This document shows, piece after piece, positions 1 through 6,889 of a DNA stretch of 14,117 bases. The stretch's first letter is position 1. Each line of letters opens with the position of its first letter. The notes beneath the pieces are model-generated. The model was not told where the DNA came from, ran no database searches, and was given only the letters and a program-made list of their open reading frames with translations. Location of the stretch: the NCBI GenBank assembly GCA_032250585.1, contig JAVVFH010000071.1, positions 1 to 14,117 on the forward strand. The letters are read 5' to 3'. The position numbers and the translations under genes are program-made. This DNA is from JAVVFH01 sp032250585. GTDB lineage: Bacteria; Pseudomonadota; Gammaproteobacteria; Xanthomonadales; SZUA-36.

Positions 1-261
1 CACTTGATGCTGCGGAAGGATGTAAGGCAAGCGGTGGAGGCGGGAAAATTTCGGGTTTATGCGGTCGATCACGTAGACCGTTGCCTGGAAGTTCTGACCG
101 GCCTACCCGCCGGGGAGCGTGACGAAAAAGGGGCGTATCCAAAAGACAGCATGAACCGCAGGATCAGTGAGAGACTGCTCAGTTTCGCCGAACAGCGACG
201 TGCCTATGCTGCGCCTTCCAAGCCCGACGGGACGCAAGTCGATGACAAAAACGACGCCTGA
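1..261 (+). CDS. Lon-family ATP-dependent protease, C-terminal fragment
   Basis: The frame is open from the first base of the window to a TGA at 259-261, giving 86 C-terminal residues of a gene that begins upstream. The tail has an R-K-D-V-x-x-A-V-x-x-G-x-F stretch, then V-Y-A-V-D-x-V-D-x-x-L-E-V-L-T-G-L-P-A-G and E-K-G-A-Y-P. This is the typical end of the Lon proteolytic domain in the stand-alone YcbZ/LonC-like branch of AAA proteases, where a helix pair is followed by a G-x-P-A-G-E-R-D turn. The ATPase domain and the Ser-Lys catalytic dyad lie outside the window and cannot be checked. Such proteins degrade misfolded or regulatory proteins in the cytoplasm. Its last 20 bases overlap the start chosen for the next gene. 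The family assignment rests on the tail only but the motif order is distinctive. Confidence 0.8.
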   Translation, partial: HLMLRKDVRQAVEAGKFRVYAVDHVDRCLEVLTGLPAGERDEKGAYPKDSMNRRISERLLSFAEQRRAYAAPSKPDGTQVDDKNDA

Positions 262-1069
262 AGACACTGGGCGGCGTGTGGTCGTCATCCTCGGCACGGG
301 TGGTTCCGGGCGGAAGCTGGTGGAAATGGCGTTGCCGCTGCTGGGCAAGGATATCCGGATGGAAGGGGTATTCCTGGAGGAAGCCGGTTTGCAGCAGGCC
401 GCCAGCTTGCCTTTCGTCAAGGAGCTTTGTCGTCTGACTTTTACCGAGCGCGAGTTCCACAGCGCCGATCTCGAACGCGATTTGGCACGCCGTATCCGCT
501 CGGCCCGTCGACTGGTCGAAGACATGGCCGGGCGCGCGGGGGTGGGCCACTCCTTCCGCAACGTCCGCGGTCCTGCGGTCAGGTTGCTACGCGAAACCGT
601 GTTCGCTTCCGACATCACGATCTTTGAGCCCTTGCGGTCGTTTGTGTCCACGCTGGAAACGCCCAGACAGTCACCACGGGCACCGGTGCGCCTTGTCGTC
701 GCGGTCAGCGAACCGGTGTCCGGAGCGGCCGCCTTGCTGGCCGCGGCCCGTCTCGCGCACGGCAGCGCGCGCCGGTTCTCGGTATTGCTGACTGCGCGGG
801 CAGCGCGTGATCGAGAGCGTTTCGAGGAACTGGCCGCACGAGTCTTGCCGGAAGAAACGGTTTATCTCCGCGTCTTGCCGGGCGATGACGTGGCTACCAT
901 CATCAGCGCCATACGCCGGGAGACCCCGGCCATGCTGGTGCTCGGTGCGACTGAAACCCTGTTGGCGGGCGATGCGCTGCGCTTGCTGCGCGAACAGTTG
1001 CGCTGTCCGATTTGCCTGGTCAGAAATTGGCGGGAAGAAACCGAGTTGTCGCTGCTGCCGCGGAATTGA
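242..1069 (+). CDS. universal stress protein-like (tandem Usp-fold) protein
   Basis: The 275-residue product reads as two alpha/beta halves. The N-terminal half opens with R-R-V-V-V-I-L-G-T-G-G-S-G. The C-terminal half starts near residue 143 with V-R-L-V-V-A-V-S-E and ends with a strand A-M-L-V-L-G-A-T-E, a helix, and C-P-I-C-L-V-R-N. That end matches the usual C-terminus of Usp domains, where a strand ending in G is followed by C/P-V-L-V-V. The family binds nucleotides or acts in stress responses, but no precise role can be assigned. I chose the ATG at 242 because it gives a sensible N-terminus just before the first strand and a short 20-nt overlap with the protease gene; in-frame ATGs at 167 and 203 would lie deeper inside that gene. 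The ribosome site is weak (GGGAC about 10 nt upstream), so expression may depend on coupling to the upstream gene. Similarity is fold-level and not strong. Confidence 0.6.
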   Translation: MTKTTPEDTGRRVVVILGTGGSGRKLVEMALPLLGKDIRMEGVFLEEAGLQQAASLPFVKELCRLTFTEREFHSADLERDLARRIRSARRLVEDMAGRAGVGHSFRNVRGPAVRLLRETVFASDITIFEPLRSFVSTLETPRQSPRAPVRLVVAVSEPVSGAAALLAAARLAHGSARRFSVLLTARAARDRERFEELAARVLPEETVYLRVLPGDDVATIISAIRRETPAMLVLGATETLLAGDALRLLREQLRCPICLVRNWREETELSLLPRN

Positions 1070-1123
1070 ACGACCAAGCCTTCTCCTGTCCGCCGCGTTG
1101 CCGTCATGGACGGATCGACCCAC

Positions 1124-1153
1124 AAAAAAAGGGGCCTCCGGAGGCCCCTTTTT
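1124..1153. terminator. bidirectional intrinsic terminator between usp-like gene and ompW
   Basis: An 18-bp perfect palindrome (1131-1148; arms GGGGCCT and AGGCCCC around a CCGG loop) is flanked by A7 on the left and T5 on the right. Each strand therefore gives a GC-rich hairpin followed by a U-tract. It lies 55 nt after the usp-like stop codon and 17 nt after the ompW stop codon, exactly between two convergent genes, so it should end transcription from both sides. Confidence 0.93.
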
Positions 1154-1169
1154 GCGGCCATTAATCGTT

Positions 1170-1781
1170 TCAGAAACGAAACCCGAGATGCGCCCCATAT
1201 ACCCATGGGTCGATTTCGACCGTGCCCAGCGGGGCGCCGTCCAGTGTGGCGTCCGTCTCGATATCGATGTAGCGGGCGTTGACGTTCAGGAACCAGGCCT
1301 CGCCCAGCATGATGTCCGCACCGACCTGTGCTGCAAAACCCCAACTGTCGTCCAGGTCCAGTGACGTCCCTTCCAGGGCCCCCATGGTTTTTTCGCTGAA
1401 GAAGTTGGTGTAATTGACGCCCAGGCCGACATAGGGCTGAAACGCTGCGTCCGCGAGAAAGTGGTAATTCAAACTCACGGTAGGCGGCAGATGCTTGGTT
1501 TCGCCGACCTTCGGTCCGCCGATCAGGTGAATGTCGTGTTCGAAGGGATAGGCTGCGAGGACTTCCACGCTCCAGTTCGCCGTCATCATGTAGTCGACAT
1601 TGAAGGTGGCGCTGACTGCGGAATCGACCTCAACCACGTCGTGATTGTTGGACTTTGGATCGGCGTTGGAAAGACCGAAGCGGATTAGCCAATCTCCCGG
1701 TTCCATCGCGATGGCGGTATTCAGCGACGCAATGCCTAATAGCAATGCCAGGTAACTGACTGCCTTTGATTTTTTTGCCAT
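1170..1781 (-). CDS. ompW: OmpW family outer membrane beta-barrel protein
   Basis: The 203-residue product has a signal peptide (M-A-K-K-S-K, hydrophobic L-A-L-L-L-G-I-A segment, likely cleavage after A-I-A at residue 25). The mature part carries alternating amphipathic strands typical of the eight-stranded OmpW barrel: G-D-W-L-I-R-F-G-L near the N-terminus, L-P-P-T-V-S-L-N-Y-H-F in the middle, F-Q-P-Y-V-G-L-G-V-N-Y, then G-A-H-L-G-F-R-F ending in the C-terminal Phe used for barrel assembly. OmpW forms a narrow hydrophobic channel in the outer membrane. The start at 1781 is preceded by a GGAG ribosome site (1791-1794), which favours it over an upstream in-frame start at 1820. Length matches the family. 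It is monocistronic, bounded by the terminator downstream and a divergent gene upstream. Confidence 0.92.
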   Translation of the reverse strand: MAKKSKAVSYLALLLGIASLNTAIAMEPGDWLIRFGLSNADPKSNNHDVVEVDSAVSATFNVDYMMTANWSVEVLAAYPFEHDIHLIGGPKVGETKHLPPTVSLNYHFLADAAFQPYVGLGVNYTNFFSEKTMGALEGTSLDLDDSWGFAAQVGADIMLGEAWFLNVNARYIDIETDATLDGAPLGTVEIDPWVYGAHLGFRF

Positions 1782-1818
1782 TTTCAATACTCCATTGTTG
1801 TCCCCGGGAACTCCGATC

Positions 1819-1860
1819 ATGTTAGGTTTCAGGCGTTTTACCTGCCTTGATCTGAGTCAC
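1819..1860 (-). promoter_or_regulatory. candidate ompW promoter with FNR/ANR-like box
   Basis: Positions 1847-1860 read TTGATctgaGTCAC, matching 8 of the 10 conserved bases of the FNR/ANR consensus TTGATnnnnATCAA. On the minus strand a -10-like TAACAT lies at 1824-1819, which would place transcription start near 1812 and the centre of the box near -41.5, the classic class II activator position. A 7-bp inverted repeat (GGCGTTT at 1832-1838, AAACGCC at 1862-1868) brackets part of this region. ompW genes in enteric bacteria are known to respond to oxygen through FNR. The spacing is suggestive, but the right half-site is imperfect, so this stays a candidate. Confidence 0.35.
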
Positions 1861-1897
1861 CAAACGCCCCGCGGACCCGTGCCCGGCGCGCCATGAC

Positions 1898-1926
1898 TTC
1901 ACAAAGCGGACCTAATTCCCTATGCT
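1898..1926 (+). promoter_or_regulatory. sigma-70-like promoter for the ACT protein/methyltransferase pair
   Basis: TTCACA (1898-1903, 5 of 6 to TTGACA) is separated by exactly 17 bases from TATGCT (1921-1926, 4 of 6 to TATAAT). Transcription would begin near 1933, leaving about 22 nt before the ATG at 1955. The -10 element overlaps the alternative ATG at 1922, which argues against that upstream start. Confidence 0.5.
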
Positions 1927-1954
1927 CTGTCTTTGTTCATCCGCGAACCCCTTC

Positions 1955-2473
1955 ATGAGTACATCGATCGTATTAACCGTGGTCAGCGAAGACCGCCCCG
2001 GTATTGTCGAGGCCCTCTCTGAAACCCTGGCCCAATACCAGGGAAACTGGAGCGAAAGCAGCATGATGTCACTGGCCGGGCAGTTCGCCGGCATTTTGCT
2101 GGTCAGTGTGCCCGACAATCAGGTCGAGCCCTTCCTGGCGGGTCTCGACGCTTTGCAGTCGCGCGGCATACGCATCGTTGCGCAGCGCTCCGCCGGAGAC
2201 TCCGTACCTGAGCTGCGGCGTGAAGTCTCTCTGGATCTGGTGGGGCAGGACCGTGCTGGAATCGTGCACGACATCACCGAGGTGTTGAGCCGCCACCGGG
2301 CGAGTGTGCAGGAGCTGGAGACCACGGTGGAAAGTGCCTCAATGTCCGGCGAAAGCCTGTTCCGGGCCAGCGCGCGAATCTTCATTCCCGGCGACGTTCG
2401 GCTGGAACATCTCCAGGACGAACTGGAGAAACTGGCCAATGAACTGATGGTAGACATCAGCCTGGAAGGATGA
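1955..2473 (+). CDS. gcvR: GcvR-like protein with two ACT domains
   Basis: The 172-residue product holds two ACT domains, about residues 4-80 and 91-168. Each opens with the ligand-loop motif D-R-P-G-I-V (13-18) or D-R-A-G-I-V (99-104). The stretch G-N-W-S-E-S-S-M-M-S-L-A-G-Q-F-A-G-I-L (30-48) is characteristic of the GcvR family. In E. coli, GcvR binds glycine and antagonises the activator GcvA to control the glycine cleavage operon; it has no DNA-binding domain. Length agrees with the family. The start at 1955 is preferred over the ATG at 1922 because the latter falls on the predicted -10 box and adds non-conserved residues. It lies 1 nt before an MttB-family methyltransferase gene, so the two are almost surely co-transcribed. 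Whether it senses glycine here or another amino acid is unknown. Confidence 0.82.
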   Translation: MSTSIVLTVVSEDRPGIVEALSETLAQYQGNWSESSMMSLAGQFAGILLVSVPDNQVEPFLAGLDALQSRGIRIVAQRSAGDSVPELRREVSLDLVGQDRAGIVHDITEVLSRHRASVQELETTVESASMSGESLFRASARIFIPGDVRLEHLQDELEKLANELMVDISLEG

Positions 2474-2474
2474 C

Positions 2475-3992
2475 ATGCGCCCGACTCTGAACGTTTTAAG
2501 CGAAGAACTGATGGTCCGGATCGTCGATGAGGCCAAGCGCATCCTGGCCGAGACCGGCATGGAGATCCGCGGCGAAGCGCTGCGCAAGCGCTTGCTGGAT
2601 CATGGGCTGAAAACGGATGCGGGCGGTGAACGCGTTTTTTTTCCGGCCGATGTCGTCGAGGCAGCAATCCGCAGCGCGCCCGGGTCGTTTACGCTTTTTG
2701 ATCGCGACGGCCGTCCGCATGCTGAAATCGGTGGCTACAACGTCAATTTCGTGCCCGGGTCAAGCGGCCTGAAGATACTGGATCACCGCAGCGGCCGGAC
2801 GCGGCTGGCCAATTCCACGGACTTTGTCGAATACATGCGCATTGCCGACGGCATGCAGCATCTCGGTTACCTGTCTACGGCTTTTTCCACGAACAAAGAT
2901 ATCGAACCGCAGGTCTCGGACGCCTGGCGGCTGTATCTGTCGCTGGTTACTTCAAAGCGGCCGGTGGCCTCGGGTGCGTTCGGCGAGCACGGCATTCCCC
3001 GCCTGGTGCAGCTGTTGCGGATGTTTCGCGACAACGAGGCGGACCTGGCCGCAAGGCCCATGTCGGTGTTCACGATCACCGCGACCGGCAACTTCCGCTA
3101 CGGCGAGGATTCCTGTCAGAACCTGCTCGATTGCGTGGAGGCCGGCATACCGGTCGAAATCGTGCCCGTCACACTGATGGGGCTGATCGCGCCGGTCACC
3201 CTGGTCGGCGCGCTGGTCTTCCATTGCGTCGACGTGCTAACGGGGCTGACCATGGCGCAGATCATCCGGCCGGGTCACCCCGTGCTGTTTGGCGGGGCTC
3301 CGGCGACTTTTCACATGAAGGCAGCCAGTGCGCCGATGGCGGCGATCGAAGCGCAGCACCTGGATGTCGCCTACGTGGCCATCGCCCGCTACCTTGGTTT
3401 GCCTTCACAGGCCTACATGGCGCTCAGTGATGGCAAGGAACTGGATGCCCAGGCTGGCGGCGAAACCTTCAGCAGCGCCTTGCTGGCCGCACTGGCCGGA
3501 GTCAATTCGGTGGCCGGGCCGGGTATGCTTGATTTCGTGCTGACCTTCAGTTTGCCGAAGCTGATTTTCGATCATGAGGTCTGTGGGCAGGCGCTGCATT
3601 TCTGTCGTGAAATCAAGCCACTGGATGATTTGCCCGCCGGTCATCTGGTGGACTACCTGCAGCGCGAAGATCACCTGATCACTGCGCCCCAGACGCTTGA
3701 GCACTGGCCGCAGGAGCTGTACCTGACCGATCCGGTGATCGATCGCAGCACCCGCGACACCTTCGAGGAAACCGGCGCCCCGGACCTGATGGCCCGCGCC
3801 TGCGAACAGGTTGAAATTCGACTGGCAAACTATCGGCCCATCAAGACCGATCCTGCGATCGACGAAGCCATGCGCAGGGTGATCCTCTCCGGGCTGGAAT
3901 CCCAGCAGGCGCTGCCGGAGATACCGCCGCTGACGCAAGCCAGGCCCGCAGACCCCGGACGACGCCGGCGAGGCCGCCGGCGCAGAGCTTAA
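2475..3992 (+). CDS. MttB-family (trimethylamine/betaine) corrinoid methyltransferase
   Basis: The 505-residue product matches the MttB superfamily along its length. Landmarks are an N-terminal helix with R-I-L-A-E-T-G-M-E-I, the V-N-F-V-P-G-S-S-G-L segment, S-T-A-F-S-T-N-K-D-I, a TIM-barrel core including F-T-I-T-A-T-G-N-F-R-Y, G-H-P-V-L-F-G-G-A-P-A-T-F-H-M-K, and G-V-N-S-V-A-G-P-G-M-L-D-F-V-L-T-F-S-L-P-K-L. Members transfer a methyl group from a quaternary or tertiary amine to a corrinoid protein in the cytoplasm. The frame contains no amber codon, so this is a non-pyrrolysine member; characterised ones use glycine betaine, proline betaine or carnitine. The substrate cannot be read from sequence. 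No corrinoid protein gene is adjacent. A GGAAGGA ribosome site (2464-2470) sits just ahead of the ATG. The protein ends in an Arg-rich tail (R-R-R-R-G-R-R-R-R-A). Its 3' end converges on the ABC1 kinase gene 23 nt away. Confidence 0.88.
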   Translation: MRPTLNVLSEELMVRIVDEAKRILAETGMEIRGEALRKRLLDHGLKTDAGGERVFFPADVVEAAIRSAPGSFTLFDRDGRPHAEIGGYNVNFVPGSSGLKILDHRSGRTRLANSTDFVEYMRIADGMQHLGYLSTAFSTNKDIEPQVSDAWRLYLSLVTSKRPVASGAFGEHGIPRLVQLLRMFRDNEADLAARPMSVFTITATGNFRYGEDSCQNLLDCVEAGIPVEIVPVTLMGLIAPVTLVGALVFHCVDVLTGLTMAQIIRPGHPVLFGGAPATFHMKAASAPMAAIEAQHLDVAYVAIARYLGLPSQAYMALSDGKELDAQAGGETFSSALLAALAGVNSVAGPGMLDFVLTFSLPKLIFDHEVCGQALHFCREIKPLDDLPAGHLVDYLQREDHLITAPQTLEHWPQELYLTDPVIDRSTRDTFEETGAPDLMARACEQVEIRLANYRPIKTDPAIDEAMRRVILSGLESQQALPEIPPLTQARPADPGRRRRGRRRRA

Positions 3993-4015
3993 AGCCGGCC
4001 ACAGCACCCGTCGGG

Positions 4016-5341
4016 TTAAGCGTTTTCCAGGTATGGCCGGATCAGTGCCTGCACGTTCACCCGCGCCTTGATACGGGCGCAGATCAGGAATGAACCCACC
4101 AGCTTGCGGTGTAAAAAAGCGGTTTCCGGCGGCGGGGTGCGGAAATCTCCCCCACTGCGCAGCAGCATTTGCAAACCGGCTTCCCGGGATCGCGACATCA
4201 GGTCCGATGCGCCGAAATCGTAGACGCCGTCGCAGCGGATCGGTTCGCAAACCAGGTGCAGCAGGCTCATAAGACGCTCTGCGTGCCCTGTTCGGTCGTC
4301 CGGGTCGAGATAACCGATCTTTTCGGCGTAGTGCCGGGTCGCACCAGCGTCTTCCTCGATCAAAGCCAACGAAATCCGGCGGTAGCGCTCCGTGAAGGCT
4401 TTTGTGAATGTCACGGTAGAGCCGAAATCCAGCAACACGATGCGGTCTTTTTCGGGTTGATACAGGTAGTTGGCGAAATTCGGATCGGTCTGCATGGTTC
4501 GGAATTCGAACAGTTCCCGAAACAGCAGGCGCTCCAGCATGGCGCCGACTCGGTCGCGGAGTTTCTGTGCGACATCTTTTTCGCCCAGTGCTTCGATCGG
4601 TTCACCGCTGACGTAATCCATCGCGAGGATTCTTTTGGTGGTGAGGTCGTCGTGTACCCGTGGAACCAGGAAGTGGGGGTCTTCAAGCACCAACTCCCGG
4701 TAATCGCGCAGGTACTCAGCCTCCTGCGTATAGTCCGCTTCCTGTTTGAGTTGCCGCTTGGTTTCGGCGATCAGTCCGCTGAGATCCATCTCGATCGGCA
4801 GGATACGCGCCCAGCGCAGGAACATGGCCAGGTTGTCGACGTCGCTGCCGATGCTCTTCGCCACGCCGGGATACTGGATTTTCAGCGCCAGTTCCCTGCC
4901 ATCGATCGTTCGGGCGTGGTGGACCTGACCGATCGAGGCCGCCGCGAGAGGCTCGTAATCGAAATGTTCGAAGCGTTGCTCCCAGCCTTTACCGTATTCA
5001 CGGCCCATGATGCGGCGGACCTGAGTCCGCGGCATGGTATCGGCCGAGTCGCGCAGAACCGAGAGCGCTTCGGCGAATTCGCGGGGAATGAGATTGGCGC
5101 CTTCCATCGACAGCAATTGCCCCATTTTCATGGCGGCGCCGCGCATGCCCGAAAGCCTGCGGGCCAGTTTGCGCGCATTGGTGGCGGTCAGGAACACGCT
5201 GAACGCTTCTTCAGCGCGGATTCCGGTGAGGCGTCGGACACGTTCGGCGGTGCCACCCAAAGCGAGTTCACCGGCGGTCAGGCCAAGACGGGTCAGGCGG
5301 CCAAGGCGCGTCGTCGGAACCCGTGATTTGCGTTTCGTCAT
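4016..5341 (-). CDS. ABC1/UbiB-like atypical kinase family protein
   Basis: The 441-residue product has the hallmarks of the ABC1/ADCK/UbiB family: the N-terminal K-x-G-Q motif (K-M-G-Q, 72-75), the Ala-rich nucleotide loop (P-L-A-A-A-S-I-G-Q-V, 131-140), a Lys in L-A-L-K-I-Q-Y-P-G (K154), the E-A-D-Y-T-Q-E-A segment (201-208), a catalytic-loop equivalent T-D-P-N-F-A-N (285-291) and D-F-G (305-307). Family members are ATPases or kinases tied to ubiquinone synthesis or lipid homeostasis. The catalytic loop differs from the usual H-A-D-P-H-P-G-N, so this is probably a side branch and not the housekeeping UbiB. The start at 5341 gives a basic N-terminus; the frame stays open for 125 codons upstream, but that stretch runs antisense-free through the preceding GDPD gene in another frame and is not conserved-looking. 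It follows the GDPD gene by 31 nt, so they are probably co-transcribed. Confidence 0.87.
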   Translation of the reverse strand: MTKRKSRVPTTRLGRLTRLGLTAGELALGGTAERVRRLTGIRAEEAFSVFLTATNARKLARRLSGMRGAAMKMGQLLSMEGANLIPREFAEALSVLRDSADTMPRTQVRRIMGREYGKGWEQRFEHFDYEPLAAASIGQVHHARTIDGRELALKIQYPGVAKSIGSDVDNLAMFLRWARILPIEMDLSGLIAETKRQLKQEADYTQEAEYLRDYRELVLEDPHFLVPRVHDDLTTKRILAMDYVSGEPIEALGEKDVAQKLRDRVGAMLERLLFRELFEFRTMQTDPNFANYLYQPEKDRIVLLDFGSTVTFTKAFTERYRRISLALIEEDAGATRHYAEKIGYLDPDDRTGHAERLMSLLHLVCEPIRCDGVYDFGASDLMSRSREAGLQMLLRSGGDFRTPPPETAFLHRKLVGSFLICARIKARVNVQALIRPYLENA

Positions 5342-5372
5342 CGAGGCTTGGACGTGGGCGTCGCCGAATCGT

Positions 5373-6422
5373 TCAGCGGCTGTCCAGCCGCTCCAGTGCA
5401 CGCAGCACCTGGTCCGGATGGTCGGTGAATACGCCGTCCAGACCGGCGGGCAGCAGCCATTCCCGGACGGTTTTCTCGACGCTGTCGATGCCTCGTGGCA
5501 AGGCGTCCGCGCGCAGGGTATAGGCATGCAGGAACAGGCCGAGATCTCGCGCCTGCGCCACCCAATCGGGCACGGCGGGGCTGCCGGCTTTTCCGCCGCG
5601 CAGAAGCTGCGGGATCCACGGACCCACTCCATCGGCGTAGGCGGCGACTTGTCGCAGGCCGTGCGCGCTGCGCATCTGCTTGAAATCCGTGTCGCTTTCA
5701 CGCCAGCGGTTCTCACCGATCAACTGCACCAGTTTGAGATCGCAGCCGAGCTCCTCCCGGGTGCGCCGCAGTTCCGCGGCGTCGAAGGACTGAAGGTAAG
5801 CGGGATCGCTCCGGCTGCGGTATCCATGGCGGTCCAGTACCTGCAAAACTTCGGCGACCAGATCGTAGCCCTGGGCGTCATGCCAGGCCAGCGCCTTGGG
5901 CTCCACATAAATTCCTGCAGTGCGCCCCGTGGAGCGATTGAGACCCTGGATAAGTTCGATTTCTTCGGCCAGGGTCGGGATTGCGAACAGCCGTCGTTGG
6001 GGCGGAAAGCGCCCTGGAAACACGGCACGGCCGCGGGCATCGACCCGTTCGTTAACGCGCAGGCTGCGGATCTCTTCCAGTGCAAAGTCCATCGCGTAAT
6101 ATCCGCCGTCGGCCCGCTTGCGGCCGGGGAATCGCGAAGCGACGTCGGTGACGGCCTCGAGCGTCAGATCGTGCAACACGATCAATGCGCGGTCGCGGGT
6201 CATGACCACGTCCTGCTCGATGAAATCGGCGCCCATGGCATGCGCCATGGCGGTGCCTGCCAGGGTGTGTTCCGGCAAATAGCCGGCAGCGCCGCGGTGG
6301 GCGATCACGATGAACGAATTCATGTCTTCCACTCCCGTTGTCGGGCTTTGGCGGGTGGCACAAGAGGCGCCAAGAACTGCCAGCGCCGGTATCAGCAGCA
6401 ACAGTGCAAGCGGCCGCTTCAT
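5373..6422 (-). CDS. glpQ: glycerophosphodiester phosphodiesterase, exported (GlpQ-like)
   Basis: The 349-residue product begins with M-K-R-P and a hydrophobic segment ending in L-G-A-S-C (Cys21), so it is probably an exported lipoprotein, although Gly at -3 of the lipobox is unusual. The GDPD fold follows directly. It has A-H-R-G (41-44) with the active-site His42 and Arg43, P-E-H-T (50-53), F-I-E-Q-D-V (68-72) with metal ligands Glu69 and Asp71, L-H-D (83-85) with His84, and Y-V-E-P-K (172-176) with Glu174. GlpQ enzymes hydrolyse deacylated phospholipids to glycerol-3-phosphate and an alcohol in the periplasm. The length is close to E. coli GlpQ. A GAGG ribosome site lies about 9 nt before the ATG at 6422. 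The gene is 11 nt after the small lipoprotein gene and 31 nt before the ABC1-kinase gene, suggesting one transcription unit. Confidence 0.92.
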   Translation of the reverse strand: MKRPLALLLLIPALAVLGASCATRQSPTTGVEDMNSFIVIAHRGAAGYLPEHTLAGTAMAHAMGADFIEQDVVMTRDRALIVLHDLTLEAVTDVASRFPGRKRADGGYYAMDFALEEIRSLRVNERVDARGRAVFPGRFPPQRRLFAIPTLAEEIELIQGLNRSTGRTAGIYVEPKALAWHDAQGYDLVAEVLQVLDRHGYRSRSDPAYLQSFDAAELRRTREELGCDLKLVQLIGENRWRESDTDFKQMRSAHGLRQVAAYADGVGPWIPQLLRGGKAGSPAVPDWVAQARDLGLFLHAYTLRADALPRGIDSVEKTVREWLLPAGLDGVFTDHPDQVLRALERLDSR

Positions 6423-6433
6423 CCGCAACAGCC

Positions 6434-6817
6434 TCAGTTCGACGGACAGGGCCCGGGTGAGCAGGCGGTGACCGAATCGGCAGAAGCGACCAGCGCAATC
6501 AGGGCCGCAACGCCGACCATGATCCAGACCCATTCGTAATCTTCCGCGCTCCCGCCGGTCCGCCGCACGCGCAAGCGACGCATGTCGTCGTAGGGAACGA
6601 AGCCGAAGGATCCACGCAGCCCGTCGTGGTCGATCTCCGTTATTGCGAATTCGAGCTTTTCACTGTCCCGGGTGATCACTTCCACGCGGTCCCCGACGCG
6701 CAGCGGCGGATCGACTTGCGGATCACGCAGATCATGGATGCTGACGGGCTGCATGCCGGAACAGGCAGTCAGGTGGAGCAGCAGCAATGACAGAACAATC
6801 CGCTTCAACGTCTTCAC
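6434..6817 (-). CDS. small lipoprotein of unknown function with C-terminal membrane segment
   Basis: The 127-residue product starts at a GTG (6817) and has a textbook lipoprotein signal, M-K-T-L-K-R followed by a Leu-rich core and the lipobox L-T-A-C with Cys19. The middle part (about 38-86) is a small beta-rich domain with V-G-D-R-V-E-V-I-T and G-S-F-G-F-V-P-Y-D-D-M-R-R-L, resembling small barrel domains in lipoproteins that sit beside membrane proteins. A hydrophobic stretch (about 96-113, V-W-I-M-V-G-V-A-A-L-I-A-L-V) near the C-terminus is likely a transmembrane helix. I do not recognise a named family. Another in-frame GTG at 6865 would place 16 extra residues before the signal peptide, so the 6817 start is preferred even though no clear ribosome site precedes it. 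It is 11 nt ahead of the GDPD gene, implying co-expression. Confidence 0.72.
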   Translation of the reverse strand: MKTLKRIVLSLLLLHLTACSGMQPVSIHDLRDPQVDPPLRVGDRVEVITRDSEKLEFAITEIDHDGLRGSFGFVPYDDMRRLRVRRTGGSAEDYEWVWIMVGVAALIALVASADSVTACSPGPCPSN

Positions 6818-6889
6818 CAGGAATCCGCGTAGATCCCATCTTAACCCGAATAGTGTGTCATCCACCCGGGTCCAGGTGTTGTCAGGTAC

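Noticed and set aside
1922..1954. Upstream ATG for the GcvR-like gene.
   Set aside because: It overlaps the predicted -10 box (1921-1926), adds eleven residues before the conserved first ACT strand, and has no ribosome site.
3963..3982. GC-rich inverted repeat (CGCCGGC / GCCGGCG) at the end of the methyltransferase gene, considered as a terminator.
   Set aside because: It is inside the Arg-rich coding tail and no T-run follows; repeated CGC/CGG arginine codons explain it.
5342..5716. N-terminal extension of the ABC1-kinase frame by up to 125 codons.
   Set aside because: The extension lies within the GDPD coding region in another frame on the same strand and has no family features; the basic start M-T-K-R-K-S-R at 5341 fits the family.
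5034..6539. A 501-codon plus-strand open frame.
   Set aside because: It runs antisense to the GDPD gene and the ABC1-kinase start region, both of which have clear motifs; the translation is low-complexity and matches nothing. It is a by-product of high GC.
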